Position numbers and translations under genes: made by a program. Source: Agapetus fuscipes (Eukaryota > Arthropoda > Insecta > Trichoptera > Glossosomatidae). Taken from it: a stretch of 64,000 nucleotides of DNA. The notes under the pieces were generated by a model. It ran no database searches and was not told the origin of the DNA. It worked only from the letters and a program-made list of their open reading frames with translations. Below are positions 12,097-22,960 of this stretch, piece by piece (position 1 is the first letter of the stretch; the number at the start of each line of letters is the position of its first letter). Location: NCBI GenBank assembly GCA_951799405.1, contig OX637361.1, forward strand, positions 7,215,156 to 7,279,155. The letters are read 5' to 3'.

Positions 12097-12182
12097 ATTT
12101 GTAAGCGCAAACTACACGTGTTTGTTTGTGGGCATACATCTGAGAGCTTTAAATGAATATATCCTTGCAACTTAGATTATAG

Positions 12183-13276
12183 ATCCATTTTACCTGCATA
12201 CTTTTATTTTTCCTTCAAATTCAGCATTGCTTCATTTTACGGACCATGATTGATTTGCAACGAATACGTTAGTAATATACGTCATTTCTAAAATCGTACA
12301 ATAGTACAACATCACACAGTTTCAGTCATAAAACTGCATCTTTGTATTTATGAATGGCGTAGACCTGGCAGGTTACTGGTGAACTCAATGGCTGACTTAC
12401 AAATATGGCGCGTAGCGTCGCGTAGATATTTTATGGAGCCAAAACGTATTGTTGCATCAGGTAAAAGGGAAGCAATAACAGCATTTAAGAAATAATTCAA
12501 TTAATTAATGATTAAAAGAACTTACCATTGCAAAACTTCAACAGGCACAAAGTTCGAAGTAAAAAGCTTGTTGCTTGGAAAGTTGGAAAAACTTTTCACA
12601 GGAAGCCCTCGGTATTGAATTTCATTAAAACCGGTTCTACATTGAAAACTGACAAGTTATTTATTATCACATTTAGTTTATGATTTATTAGTTTTAGTAA
12701 ATTTCGATTTAAATGTAACTGACAACGCTTTTTGAAACTATAAAAACTAGGAATAGTTTGGGTTAGAATGGCGCTCCGACATACGTGCGGATAAAAACAG
12801 GATGAAAAATTCACACTTTCAATTATTTGCAACACTTTCGTAATCACAGACATCTATGATCGTAATATATTTATTACGAAATAATTCCCGTTTTTTAATA
12901 TAAGTTCACTTTTTTACAAAACGAAAATATAAATTTAAAAAAGTTTCTAAATTAGTTTTAGACGCGAAGTTTTCCCTACAAAAAGTTTTTTCATCGACAC
13001 TACGTGATAACGAAACTCAAAATTCTTTTCGGAAAGAATTACTAATGTTGCAGGGAAAAATTTAAATTTGCGGAATAAAGAGATACGTCCGATCATTCAG
13101 AGAAATCAATTAATTTGAATTTGTAAATGTGAAAACTCCTCCAGCTTGGCTGAATGAGATGAATGTACTTGTATCGGGATGTAATCATAAGCCTTATATT
13201 ATCCCTACTTGAAAACTTACAAAAACCTTTGCCAATCTTTCGAAGGAAATTTAATATTTCTAAATTTATCAATGCA
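12183..13276. other. Region possibly holding the ZCCHC24-like 5' end
   Basis: AT-rich, with a short GC-richer patch near 12400-12425 (GGCGCGTAGCGTCGCG). No exon could be assigned and no repeat family was recognised. Confidence 0.3.
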
Positions 13277-13487
13277 CGACCGGTCCGTTGTTCAGTGGTA
13301 ACACTTTGGACTATGAACGGAAGGTTGTGGGTTCGAATCCCGGCGGAGCACAAAAAATATACCATTTAGGTTGGGTTGAAAATTCATAAACCTTTACCAA
13401 TGACCGGTCACTAAAGGTCCATCCAGCCTAACAGCAACTGGGTCTTGCTTGAGAATTGGCGCTTTGTAGCGACGACGACCAAGCTCG
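13277..13487 (+). repeat. tRNA-headed SINE sharing the S5 body, no 5S part
   Basis: It starts at GACCGGTCCGTTGTTCAGTG and has the B box GGGTTCGAATCCC and the body down to CGACCAAGCTCGTA. An S1 SINE abuts it directly. Confidence 0.8.
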
Positions 13488-13775
13488 TAAAAAGGTCGAT
13501 AGCTCAATTGGTAGAATGCTTGTATTCAATACCGAGAGCAATGGTTCGATCTCAAGGTTTACTCAGCCTTCACAAGAAATGAGAACCAGCCCCCCCCCGG
13601 GAGCTGGAAAACCCCCACTTCAACTGAAAGTGGTTGGAGTGAGGCCGGCTCCCTTACTCGTAAAAATAAATAGGTCTCGAATTGCCACATGCGACCCCTT
13701 CGGGGATAACGCAGGCAAGAAGTTGCATTACGTGTGTAGCTTAGTTGCGTTGGGTTTACGTTTAATGTTTTGCTT
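13488..13775 (+). repeat. S1 tRNA-derived SINE
   Basis: The A box is near TAGCTCAATTGGTAGAATGC and the B box is GGTTCGATCTC. The body (GTTTACTCAGCC, AAGTGGTTGGAGTGAGGCCG, CCCTTCGGGGATAAC) ends in a GCTTAGTTGCGT tail. Members lie on both strands of this window. Confidence 0.85.
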
Positions 13776-13914
13776 TTGAGACAATAAAGTTATGTTATTT
13801 CATTGCTGTTAATTAGTTTTTCCAGATCAGGTTTTGAAAATGTCTATTTTCAAACTAATTGGAATCTTAGTAGAAAACAATGTTAATGTGACAAGAATTT
13901 ACATTGTCTTATAG

Positions 13915-14112
13915 GATTCCTTGACTAATAGGTTGGTATGAAGCTGACCACACATTCTGCAAAAAAAGGCTCACTTTGTCAATGTCACCCCTGTTTCAGG
14001 GAAGGTCGGCAAAAATTGCAGGGCTTAGGTTCAATTGAGGTTTGGATTTTAATTTGTAAGTACACTTGCTGCATTTGTAAACGTGAACCTACTCGTGTCT
14101 GTTTGTGGGCAC
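13915..14112 (+). repeat. RB copy, 3' end lost
   Basis: A normal 5' end at TTCCTTGACTAATAGG. It breaks off in the GTGTCTGTTTGTGGGCAC block, exactly where the palindrome at 14112 begins. Confidence 0.75.
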
Positions 14113-14180
14113 GCCAGAAAATCATTTAAGATAAGATAACAGATGATCATCTTTATCTTATCTCAGATGATTTTCTGGCG
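14112..14180. repeat. 69-bp near-perfect palindrome rich in GATAA/TTATC
   Basis: The arms start CGCCAGAAAATCAT and end ATGATTTTCTGGCG, with AAGATAAGATAA against TTATCTTATCT inside and ATGATCAT at the centre. Only a few mismatches occur over 34-bp arms. TTATCT/AGATAA motifs continue to about 14275. Confidence 0.75.
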
Positions 14181-14380
14181 TCATCTGTTATCTGTAGATA
14201 ACTTTTTGGTCGAAAATTATCTTTTATCTAAAGATAATTTGAAATACATTATCTACAGATAATAGAGAATTGTCAAAATGCTCAATGAATTCTATGAAGA
14301 GGCGCAAGAAGAAGAAAGATCCATTATTTCACTTTGTTTGCCTTCAAACAAAAAAACCTTTCAGACCAACCATCTATAAT
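14181..14380. repeat. AGATAA/TTATCT-rich tract between opposed RB copies
   Basis: Contains TTATCTGTAGATAA and TTATCTACAGATAA units, probably the inner part of the fold-back element that starts at 14112. A similar tract is at 21450-21655. Confidence 0.5.
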
Positions 14381-14612
14381 ATATAATCTATAATCTAAGT
14401 TGCAAGGATAATTTATTCATTTAAAGCTCTCAGATGTATGCCCACAAACCAACACGTGTAGTTCGCGCTTACAAATGCTGAATGTGTACTTACAAATAAA
14501 ATCCAAACCTCAAATGAACATAAGCCCCACAACTTTTGCTGAACTTCTTTGACACAGGGGTGACATTGGCAAAATGAACCATTTTTTACAGTATGGGTGG
14601 TCATTTATACCA
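14381..14612 (-). repeat. RB copy, minus strand
   Basis: Reads from the 3' tail (TATAATCTATAATCTAAGTT) to GGGTGGTCATTTATACC. The last bases of the 5' end are missing. Confidence 0.8.
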
Positions 14613-14794
14613 TTAAAACTGATATTACAATGAAAAGCCTAAATACTGATGTACGTGCCTCATCTATTCGAATACATATAGGCTTTATCGTAAATTTTTC
14701 GACGACTTAATATTTTTCGAGAATAGGTGTTGTTTTACAGTTTGCCATTTCAAATAAAATTTAGGGGGATTTCCCACATAGCGAGTGCAATCTA

Positions 14795-14847
14795 TTATTT
14801 TTTAGAGGTAAGGGAGCCGGCCTTGTGCCAACCATTTCAGTTGAAGT
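14795..14847 (-). repeat. S1 SINE fragment
   Basis: GGAGCCGGCCTTGTGCC and CCATTTCAGTTGAAGTG match the S1 body; it is cut by the next SINE. Confidence 0.6.
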
Positions 14848-15290
14848 GTCAACGACGTTACCATGTTGAAAGCACCGGTTCCCATAGATCACCGAAGTTA
14901 AGCAACATTGGGCGCGGACAGTACTTGGATGGGTGACCGCTCAGGTACACTGCGTGTCGTTGGCATCTTGGACCGGTCCGTAGTCCAGTGGCAGCACTTC
15001 GGACTCGTAAATGGAAGGTTGTGGATTCGGATCCCGGCGGAGCACAAAAAAATTATACCATTTATATTTCGAATGTGCTCTTCGCGGAGTTGAAAAATTC
15101 ATAAACCTTTACCAAAGACCGGTCACTGAAAGGTCCATCCAACCTTACAACACCTGGGTCTTGCTTGAGAATTGGCGCTTTCTACAGCGACGACGAAGCT
15201 CGCAGAGGGCTCTTGAGGTGTGATACACACAAAAACAACGCTCACCAAATAAATCATCCTAATATTATTATTATTATTATTATTATTAGG
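14848..15290 (+). repeat. 5S-rRNA/tRNA chimeric SINE (S5), tail type A
   Basis: The 5S and tRNA modules are as in 5245-5693, but the 3' tail is different: AGAGGGCTCTTGAGGTGTGA, ACACACAAAAAC, CGCTCACC, then ATTATT repeats to 15289. This tail matches the sequence just after the stop codon of the LINE ending at 47449. A small minus-strand fragment of the tRNA module follows at 15291-15346. Confidence 0.88.
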
Positions 15291-15357
15291 CACAACCTTC
15301 CATTTACGAGTCAGAGTTGTTATCCGTTAGACTAAAGACCGGTTCTATCTATTTCCT

Positions 15358-15720
15358 GACTATCTAATAGGTTGGTATGAGGCTAACACCTATGCTGTAA
15401 AAAATTGTTTCACCTTTGCTAATGCCACCCCGTTTCATGGAAAGGTGGCAGGAGTTCAAATGTTTATGTTCATGTGAGGTTTGAGTCTTTTTTGTAAGTG
15501 CACATGCAGTATGTCTAATCGTGAACTTATACGTATCTGCTGTGGACGTGCATTGAGTATAAACCTTAAATGACCATATATATTTGCTACTTAGATTATA
15601 GATTCTTATAGATTCATGTTAGCTTTGAGTCGTATTTTTTTAATACACATGCTACATTTGTAAGCGCAAATATATACGTGTGTTTGTGGACATGTGAGCT
15701 CTTATGATGTACAGCCTCTT
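15358..15720 (+). repeat. RB copy plus a second RB 3' fragment
   Basis: 15358-15605 is a diverged full copy ending CTTAGATTATAG. 15620-15720 repeats the ACACATGCTACATTTGTAAG block. Confidence 0.7.
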
Positions 15721-16124
15721 GCCGCGTTCCTTATAAAAGGGTTGAGTTTGGTGAAAAAACCCATTTAGTTGGTCAATAAAAAGGCAGCATTACGCCTACT
15801 CTATAATACTGTCTCAGTATTCCGAAAGTAAAAAAAATAGTGATAATGTATTACTCCCTGGAAATGTTTTTTTTTCATCATAAGTTTCTACCCAAAAATA
15901 TTTTGCAAAAAATAAATTGGGTATTTGGAACCATTAATTTTCATGCATAAAAGAAGCAGCCTTTACGTAACAACAGAGCAACTAAGAAAATGAAATTCAA
16001 TTGGAACCAAACTTTCCACTATTTTTATCTATGTTAATCTTCACGTTTTCTGAAAATATGGTCTAAAACTGTTCAGTGTAGAGCGGCAAAGCCTAGCATA
16101 AGAAACATCGAGTGTGATTCTTAC
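15721..16124. other. Spacer left of the LTR element
   Basis: AT-rich, without a supported gene or repeat family. Confidence 0.4.
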
Positions 16125-16128
16125 ATTT

Positions 16129-16757
16129 TGTTATGCTATTTTATAATAACATTGAAAGAACAATCCCGAAGTGTGCAGTGTATGTTTGTGGGCCGAACGG
16201 AGCCGAACGGTCACGGAAGCGGCCGAACTGCATCGTGTGAACTAATCGGGCCGTCGGTCATCAGTTCCCGGCGAGATGTGAAGTGAGTCAGACGTTAGCG
16301 ACCAAGCACCAAGCGGTGCAAGAGGGGGCACTACGATGGAGCTCCCTCCCCCCCCATCTACTTGGATTTCCTGCCAGCAAGGCACCCGCCTTGTGGACCA
16401 GAAGCATAGGAGCGCCCACTCAGGGGCTCCAATGTGTGGAGGCGTCCGCCTTGTGAACCACCGCTAGCCTGGGGCGCTGCCCCAGGCCTTCCGTTTAGAA
16501 CTCCAGCCAACGGAATAGGGAGTGTTCTAGTGACAACCTGTAGGTCTGGCCAATCCCTTATTTCCCCTTTTCCCCCCCATATTAGTACAGTAATAAACCC
16601 TTATTTGTTCATGTCAAACTTATCTTTTAATTATAAAACCCTTCCCAGGATACAAGTAAGCAATGCCAAAGAAAGAACCCCACGCCCTGAGAGTGATGCT
16701 GATGAGAGCTAGCCGGATGTAAGTATCCTGAAGATACCTTTCAATCCAAACATAACA
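16129..16757 (+). repeat. Left LTR (629 bp)
   Basis: Contains a 9-bp-stem hairpin GCCTGGGGC/GCCCCAGGC at 16467-16487 and an AATAAA at 16592-16597. A 92-codon open frame (16434-16712) is also present in the right LTR and is probably chance. Confidence 0.92.
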
Positions 16758-18969
16758 CTGGCGCATCCAACTGGGATTCTTTCGATATTGCGAACTTTTA
16801 TTTTGGGAATTGTTTTGTGAAGCTCTGTTTTTTTTAGTGTATTTTTTTTGCTTTCATTATGACGTCATATGTTTTCTTGCCTTGATTTTGGAGTGAATTG
16901 TTTTGTTTTGATTGCTTTTGCATTTTGCTTTAATGTCCTTTTGACGATTAAAAATTATGATAGAATTTTTATATCAATATAAATTGACATGCAATCTTTG
17001 AGAAGCCTGAAAAATAAATCATTAAATCTTGTATCATTTGCTAAGAAACCTCGTCATATTTTATTTTTTTACGCCAAATTTCATTTTTTCTTCAACATTT
17101 AGTATTTCTGTCTAATTTGATTTTAACACTATTTTGGTCGCTTCCTTTTTGTTTTTTGCATTTGCGTAAATGTACTTTGACGATTTAAAATTCTGTGAAA
17201 TTTTAATATCAATAAAATGTACATGCATTTTTGAGAATTCATTTGAGAAAGCATCATTATTTTGTTTTATTTTTTTCACAGAAATCTAGCTTTGTTTATT
17301 TTACATAAGTACCTACCTACCTTGAAATTGATGCATTATTTGTTGCTAGGCAAATAAACTTTCATTTTATGTTTTTTTTTCATAAAAGCTTTTAACAAAC
17401 TTTTTTCCACATTAAAGGATTCTCAGAAGTATTTTATTTAATGTGAGGATTAAGTGTTTGGTAATTCATGATGTTTTTTTACCCCCATTTGGTTTTTTTA
17501 ATGTGCTATTCTCAAAAACATTTTAAAATATATATTTTTTTTCGGGGTAGACTGGTGATTGGCTCCTTTCGGAAATTTACTACGAACTATGGCTATTCTG
17601 TTGGCTGCCATTTGTAAATAATTTTATAGATTAGCTTCAGGTACTTTTGTGTGTTGTCAGGGAACATTGAAATCGTTCCAAGAACCCTCAAAAAACGATA
17701 GAGGATTGTAATTTTTGTAAAAAGGTAGCTTAGGATTCATTTTAGTTTAATATTTACGATGGTTTTATTTCTTGCAAGCCAATAGCATATCACTTTTGTG
17801 CGATGTTTGACTGATATACGGGTCACTTGGAGAAATGTAAACTTGATCGGTTCTCAAAAAACATCGGAGAAATTTTGTTTTATAGTGTACAAATAGGTAA
17901 TTTAGTTAGAATTAGGATTTCTTGACTACATTTGTTTTTATGTATGTAAATATCTTCAACAGTTTTTTTTTGTGTAAAATTTCAATGGTTTTCCGAATTA
18001 ACCCTTTGGAAAAAGATTGAATAATGAAGTTTCTTTATTCTTCTAAAAAATGAAGTGGCGCCATTGAGAAAGAGTGGGAAAATGTGGTCCTTTGGGCAAG
18101 GGAAGCCGTTTTCCGGGATTCTACTTTCGTAGGTCCGTGTGTGGATTTTCCACGGTATGTTGATGTAGGGATGAAATTATCACTGCTTTGAGTGGAAATT
18201 GATGTAAGGGGAAGAAATGCTGGCCTTTTTCTTGGAAAAGGGAGCGCATTTTCTTGAGATGTTACGTTTCGTAAATCTGGGATCTGATATGCACTTTTGT
18301 GTATAAGATGACACTTAAAGCCTTGTTCATTTTGTCGAAGGAGGAAAATGTCTGTGAGTACAGACGTGTTTGAGGCTCGAAAGAGCTGGTGTATTTGTAA
18401 TATTTTGTTTGTGTATTCCATTATTACTTTAAGATGTTTTATATGGAATGTTCCACTCTTTTTTCGAGTGAGTTCGTAGTGGATTTTACGCACTAACATA
18501 TTAAATATTTTGAGCGAGTTTTGGATGTTGTCTTTGTATGTAATTTTTTTTTGTATTCAGCTCAGAACGTATTGTTATATAATAGTCGACTCCTGTAACG
18601 AGTTATGACTTGGTTAATATAAGTACCAGTGTAAAATATGTTTTGATTGCTGTGATTATTTATTGTATAGAGTTTTCGACATGTTTTGGTGAAGAAAAAA
18701 GGCCTTGTTACAAGATCGCTTTTAATCCGCGTCTTGTCGGTTATTGGAACCACCTTGATATTTCCCAAACCAAATCGATGATTCTCACAGCCACCAGTTT
18801 TCTTCTTCCTTCTTTCTGGTGTGTTGATAGGACAGAAGGATGTTCCTGTAAATCCCCATTTCCTTTTTGTGTTCCCATAACATTTTCAATTTTCTTAATG
18901 GCCAAAGACCTGGTGTTGTGTGTGAAGACTGTTGTGTTGCTCCTGGTTTTTTTCTTTCTTTATTTTTGT
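16758..18969 (+). other. Internal region of the LTR element, no retroviral genes
   Basis: AT-rich. Two diverged direct repeats of about 120 bp sit at ~16905-17040 and ~17145-17265 (both with TTTGACGATTWAAAATT and a TATCAATA...ACATGCA block). Another looser pair lies near 17640-17700 and 17825-17900. A minus-strand frame (18035-18499, 154 codons) has no recognisable domain. Confidence 0.55.
16759..16776 (+). other. Candidate primer binding site
   Basis: TGGCGCATCCAACTGGGA begins one base after the left LTR. TGGCGCA is the usual start of a tRNA-Ser-type site in Gypsy-like elements; the exact tRNA is unresolved. Confidence 0.6.
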
Positions 18970-18981
18970 GAGAAAGGGGAA
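18970..18981 (+). other. Polypurine tract
   Basis: GAGAAAGGGGAA lies directly against the right LTR, where plus-strand DNA synthesis would be primed. Confidence 0.85.
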
Positions 18982-19610
18982 TGTTATGCTATTTTATAAT
19001 AACATTGAAAGAACAATCCCGAAGTGTGCAGTGTATGTTTGTGGGCCGAACGGAGCCGAACGGTCACGGAAGCGGCCGAACTGCATCGTGTGAACTAATC
19101 GGGCCGTCGGTCATCAGTTCCCGGCGAGATGTGAAGTGAGTCAGACGTTAGCGACCAAGCACCAAGCGGTGCAAGAGGGGGCACTACGATGGAGCTCCCT
19201 CCCCCCCCATCTACTTGGATTTCCTGCCAGCAAGGCACCCGCCTTGTGGACCAGAGGCATAGGAGCGCCCACTCAGGGGCTCCAACGTGTGGAGGCGTCC
19301 GCCTTGTGAACCACCGCTAGCCTGGGGCGCTGCCCCAGGCCTTCCGTTTAGAACTCCAGCCAACGGAATAGGGAGTGTTCTAGTGACAACCTGTAGGTCT
19401 GGCCAATCCCTTATTTCCCCTTTTCCCCCCCATATTAGTACAGTAATAAACCCTTATTTGTTCATGTCAAACTTATCTTTTAATTATAAAACCCTTCCCA
19501 GGATACAAGTAAGCAATGCCAAAGAAAGAACCCCACGCCCTGAGAGTGATGCTGATGAGAGCTAGCCGGATGTAAGTATCCTGAAGATACCTTTCAATCC
19601 AAACATAACA
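18982..19610 (+). repeat. Right LTR (629 bp)
   Basis: Same length as the left LTR and almost identical. It ends CATAACA, followed by the ATTT duplication. Confidence 0.92.
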
Positions 19611-19654
19611 ATTTATATTTTAAATTTAAATAAAGGTCCTTTCTAATATGTTAA

Positions 19655-19900
19655 CTTTCATTCCAAACCGGGAAAACAGAGGGAAGGGACGACCGAGAAA
19701 AGTATGTAGTGATGAGATTGAGGAGGTTGTGAAAGAATGGGATATACAAAGTGATCGTAAAAGAAGAAAATGCATGAAAAAGGTGATGGATATGAAGGAA
19801 TTGAAAGAGGTATGTCAGGATAGGAAAAAATGGAGGCAACTCTGCAGGGGATTTGGCCACCCCTAGCGTAATGGTGACAGAGTTACAGTTACAGTTACAG
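19655..19900 (+). mobile_element. RTE-A LINE 3' fragment
   Basis: Encodes GKGRPRKVCSDEIEEVVKEW, then DRKKWRQLC and a stop at 19864-19866, followed by a (GTTACA)n tail near 19880-19900. This shows the end that is missing from the left-edge copy. Confidence 0.8.
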
Positions 19901-20280
19901 AAAGCCATTTCTAAAGAGTGTGACCATAAACACTGTGAAACGAGAATTATAAGTATATAGATTTATTTTTATCAAAAAACAAAAATTTTAACAAAATAGA
20001 GCCTGATGAATGAAAAACGTGTTATTCCTGCGAAAATAATAAAAATGAAAATACTGAGAGTACGAATGTTAAAATTTCAGAGCCGATGTATGTTTTGATG
20101 ACAAAAAAAAAATCTGTGTACGCTCTTCTTTATCATATAGCTGTATGAAATATACTTGCCGATTCTCATACCTATCAAATATGCGCACAAATTTTCATAA
20201 GAATCCTTCTAGCAGTTTTGGAGGAGTGTGACCACAAACACTGTGACACGAGAATTATACATTATGTAGATGAAAGTTTT
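19901..20280 (+). repeat. Two copies of a LINE-type 3' UTR motif
   Basis: GTGTGACC(A)T/CAAACACTGTG...ACGAGAATTATA occurs at about 19918-19955 and 20225-20262. The second is preceded by a stretch like common lepidopteran RTE 3' ends (ATATGCGCACAAATTTTCATA...). Confidence 0.5.
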
Positions 20281-20419
20281 CGTATTTTACAACATTAAGC
20301 TGTCAGATCCCTTTTTTTCTGGTCATTTTTTTTGTTTAGTTCTCTTTTATTAGAAGTGAAGCTTAGCAGCTCAATGCGCCAAGCTGTTTTGCCAAGCTTA
20401 AGTAAAAACTTATGCTTTT

Positions 20420-20668
20420 TTAAATATATTTGTGAAGAGGAATGCAATTCACCGACCTATTCTGCCTGACCAGAAACAGATATTAATATCATCAATTAAT
20501 AATTCATCATTGTATATTTTAATGAATTATTAATTTAAAATTACCCAATAATATCTGTTCAACCAGGGTCAAAGTTATGGTCAAATTACTCAGGCGGGGA
20601 TCGAACCAACTTTGCTCTATTCCAAACACGCTAGAAATATCAGCCCACTTGGCCCCCTCAGCCATAAC
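20420..20668 (-). repeat. SL SINE (tRNA-Ser/Leu-like head)
   Basis: The head on the minus strand is GTTATGGCTGAGGGGGCC with the B-box block GGTTCGATCCCCGC. The AT-rich middle and the 3' end (GAATTGCATTCCTCTTCACA on the minus strand) match 37690-37950. Confidence 0.75.
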
Positions 20669-20717
20669 ACCGACAAATTTAATTGGTATTCGTAAAAGTG
20701 TTCCTGTACTAACGTTT

Positions 20718-21250
20718 TGGTACGATGTAACTCATACAGTAAAAACTGGTTCACTTTGCCAATGTCACCCCTGTTTCAGAGAAAGGTGGCAAGAGTTGTA
20801 GGGCATATGTTCATTTGAGATTGGATTCTTATGTTTTAAGTCCACAGTTGCAAAATCTACAAACTTTTATGATTCATAGCTGTTAATGTATTGTGGGGCT
20901 TATGTTCATTTGAGTTTTGGATTTTATTTGTAAGTACAAATTTAGCATTTGTAAGCGCGAACTACACGTGTTTGTTTGTGGGCATGCATTTGATAACTTT
21001 AAATGAATATATCCTTGCAACTTAGATAATAGATTATTATATATTATTATGGCCACAAGCAAACATATTTACCTTTGTCCTTACACAATGGACACGTCAT
21101 GCCGCATGTGACCCCCCAAAATAAGCCCTATTTTAAATGATCACAAGCGCTGCAACTCCTACCAATCTTCACTGAAACATGGATGACACAGGTAAAGTGA
21201 ACCAATAAATACATTAGGGGTGGTCAGCTTCATATTAACCTATAATTCTA
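20718..21250. repeat. Three RB copies: two plus, one minus
   Basis: Plus: 20718-20880 (5' and middle part) and 20885-21050 (middle and 3' part). Minus: 21070-21250, diverged. Confidence 0.65.
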
Positions 21251-21449
21251 GGAACAATAAATATAAAATATTTCAATCTCTACAGTACACTATTTACTAC
21301 GTATGGTTATAAAAAAAACATACATGAAGATTAAAACAAATAAAAAATTTCAAAGTTAACCCTTTAATACCAACATTACAGATCAACCGCCATTTTTTCA
21401 GTCCTTATATACTTCATTCAGATTCATAACCTTTTTCATAAAAAAACAA

Positions 21450-21655
21450 ATGAATAAAATTATCTCTTTTCGTTATCTTTTTATCTAGATAATTTACCGG
21501 CGATTATCTTTTTATCTAGATGATTTCCATTGCCATCATCTTAATTTGTTATCTAAGATGATTTCGCTGGACTTTTGGGAAATTATTTACAGATAGTCTG
21601 TAGATAATTGTGAGCCGTTATCTGTTTATCTTATCTACATATAAGTTTTGGTTAT
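21450..21655. repeat. TTATCT/AGATAA-rich tract
   Basis: Many TTATCT and AGATAA hexamers on both strands, with short inverted units (TTATCTAGATAA type). It resembles the tract at 14112-14275. Confidence 0.5.
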
Positions 21656-22345
21656 CTGTGCCCCCTCTGACTATAATGTTTAACTATTTTACCTTCTTTT
21701 ACCGAACCGAAGATCGGTCGAACTTTGGCCGAATTTTTATTTTAACCGAATGTTTGGCCGAAGTTCGTATTCTATTCAAATCACATTCGGCCCATCCCTA
21801 GTAATTTGGAAAAAAATTTAAGTGATTCCCATTTTCACATTTGTGATAAATTTCAAATGAGGTCCGCACATTTGACGACGACAAAAAAGCTGTGACGTCA
21901 CACAGCTGGGTTGCTAACTAATGTTTTGTTATTTGTTGCTAAGGACTCTAATTAATTAAACTTGTACCTTTTCCCTCCTGAGAACGGTGAAATAAACGTT
22001 CCGAGTCAAATGATAACTTTCCTATTTAATTGTCAATTTCCTTACAAATAGGAAAAATTGCAAGACAGCAGCACCAAGTGACTTTTTGAAAAGAAAAGGA
22101 TGCTGGCGAAACGCGAGTGCATGAGTGAGATGGAATCATGTTCTCAATACTACACTCTTTGTTACGCCTTTATGACTAAAACGGCCAATCATTCATAAAT
22201 TTGAGAAAAACAATAATGCTCATGAAGGACTTTGCGTGTACTACATTGTAGCCAGACTGGTATTTATAATTATTATTACCTTCGTTACATTTTTTTTAAA
22301 TTGATTGTTTATTCCATAAAGTGTACCTACAATATTAGGTATCAA
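21656..22345. other. Spacer with minor repeats
   Basis: GCCGAA motifs near 21700-21790 and a GTGACGTCACA...GTTGCTAAGGACT stretch at 21890-21955 that recurs near 57380. No gene. Confidence 0.35.
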
Positions 22346-22960
22346 ATCTAATCTAAGTTGCAAAGATTTAGTAACATTTTAAGTTCAATTATAATGTATT
22401 GACCACAAACATACACGTGTAAGTTCTCGCTTACAAATGCTGCATGTGTAGCTACAATTCAAAAACCAAACCACCAATGAACATACCTGAGCCCAGCAAC
22501 TTTTGCCCACCTTCCCTACAACAGGGGTGACATGTGCAAAGTGTTTTTTTTTTTTTACTATATGGGGGGTCAGCCTTATACCAACTTATAAGTCAAGGGA
22601 TGGTACATTATTTGTTATTCGACTTATAGGTTGGTACGAGACATACAGGTTGGCTGACTAACAATACTGTAAAAAATGGTTCACTTTGCCAATGTCACCT
22701 CGATTTCAAGGAAGGGTTACAGGGTTTAGGGTTCAGGGCTTAATTGCAAAAAAAATAATTTGCTTTTTATTGTTATTTCCTCGACTTATAGGCTGGTATG
22801 AGGCTGACCACCCATACTGTAAACAACTGGCTCACTTTGCCAAAGTCACCCCTGTTCCAGGGAAGGTCGGCAAAAGTTGCAGGGTTTATGATTCATATAA
22901 CGTGAATCCTTAATGTTACTTAAATTTGCAACTTAGATTAGATTAGATTAAATTAGCCTC
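22346..22960. repeat. Three RB copies: one minus, two plus
   Basis: Minus 22346-22604 is near full length. Plus 22618-22742 is a 5' part with a small internal duplication (GGTTGGTACGAG ... GGTTGGCTG). Plus 22779-22960 has an internal deletion joining the middle block to the GTGAATCC 3' block, and a (GATTA)n tail. Confidence 0.8.

Larger units (their letters stand above)
10736..12182 (+). repeat. RB copy split by a DNA transposon
   Basis: The 5' part is 10736-10894 and the 3' part 12097-12182. Joined, they give one normal RB, interrupted in the ACCCATTCAGCATTTG region. Confidence 0.75.
16129..19610 (+). mobile_element. Non-autonomous LTR retrotransposon, complete
   Basis: Two direct 629-bp LTRs (16129-16757 and 18982-19610) flank 2,224 bp. 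Each LTR starts TGTTATG and ends CATAACA, and ATTT is duplicated outside (16125-16128 and 19611-19614). A tRNA primer-binding-site candidate follows the left LTR and a polypurine tract precedes the right one, so orientation is plus. I counted only two clear LTR differences (at the CAGAAGCAT/CAGAGGCAT and CCAATG/CCAACG sites), which points to a young insertion. The inside has no gag, protease, reverse transcriptase or integrase frame. The longest frames (18035-18499 minus; 18610-18999 plus, non-ATG) resemble nothing I know. The element would depend on proteins of an autonomous relative, so it is LARD-like in layout. Confidence 0.92.

Noticed and set aside
14112..14275. A CRISPR-like array of TTATCT/AGATAA units
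   Set aside because: Units are short, irregular and inverted, with no constant spacers, in a eukaryotic genome.
16434..16712. A 92-codon protein encoded in the LTR
   Set aside because: Present in both LTRs simply because they are duplicates; no family likeness.
18035..18499. A 154-codon minus-strand gene inside the LTR element
   Set aside because: Antisense to the element, no domain, AT-driven composition; probably chance.
18610..18999. An envelope-like gene at the end of the LTR element
   Set aside because: Starts at TTG, has only generic hydrophobic stretches, and runs over the polypurine tract into the LTR; no support for an envelope.
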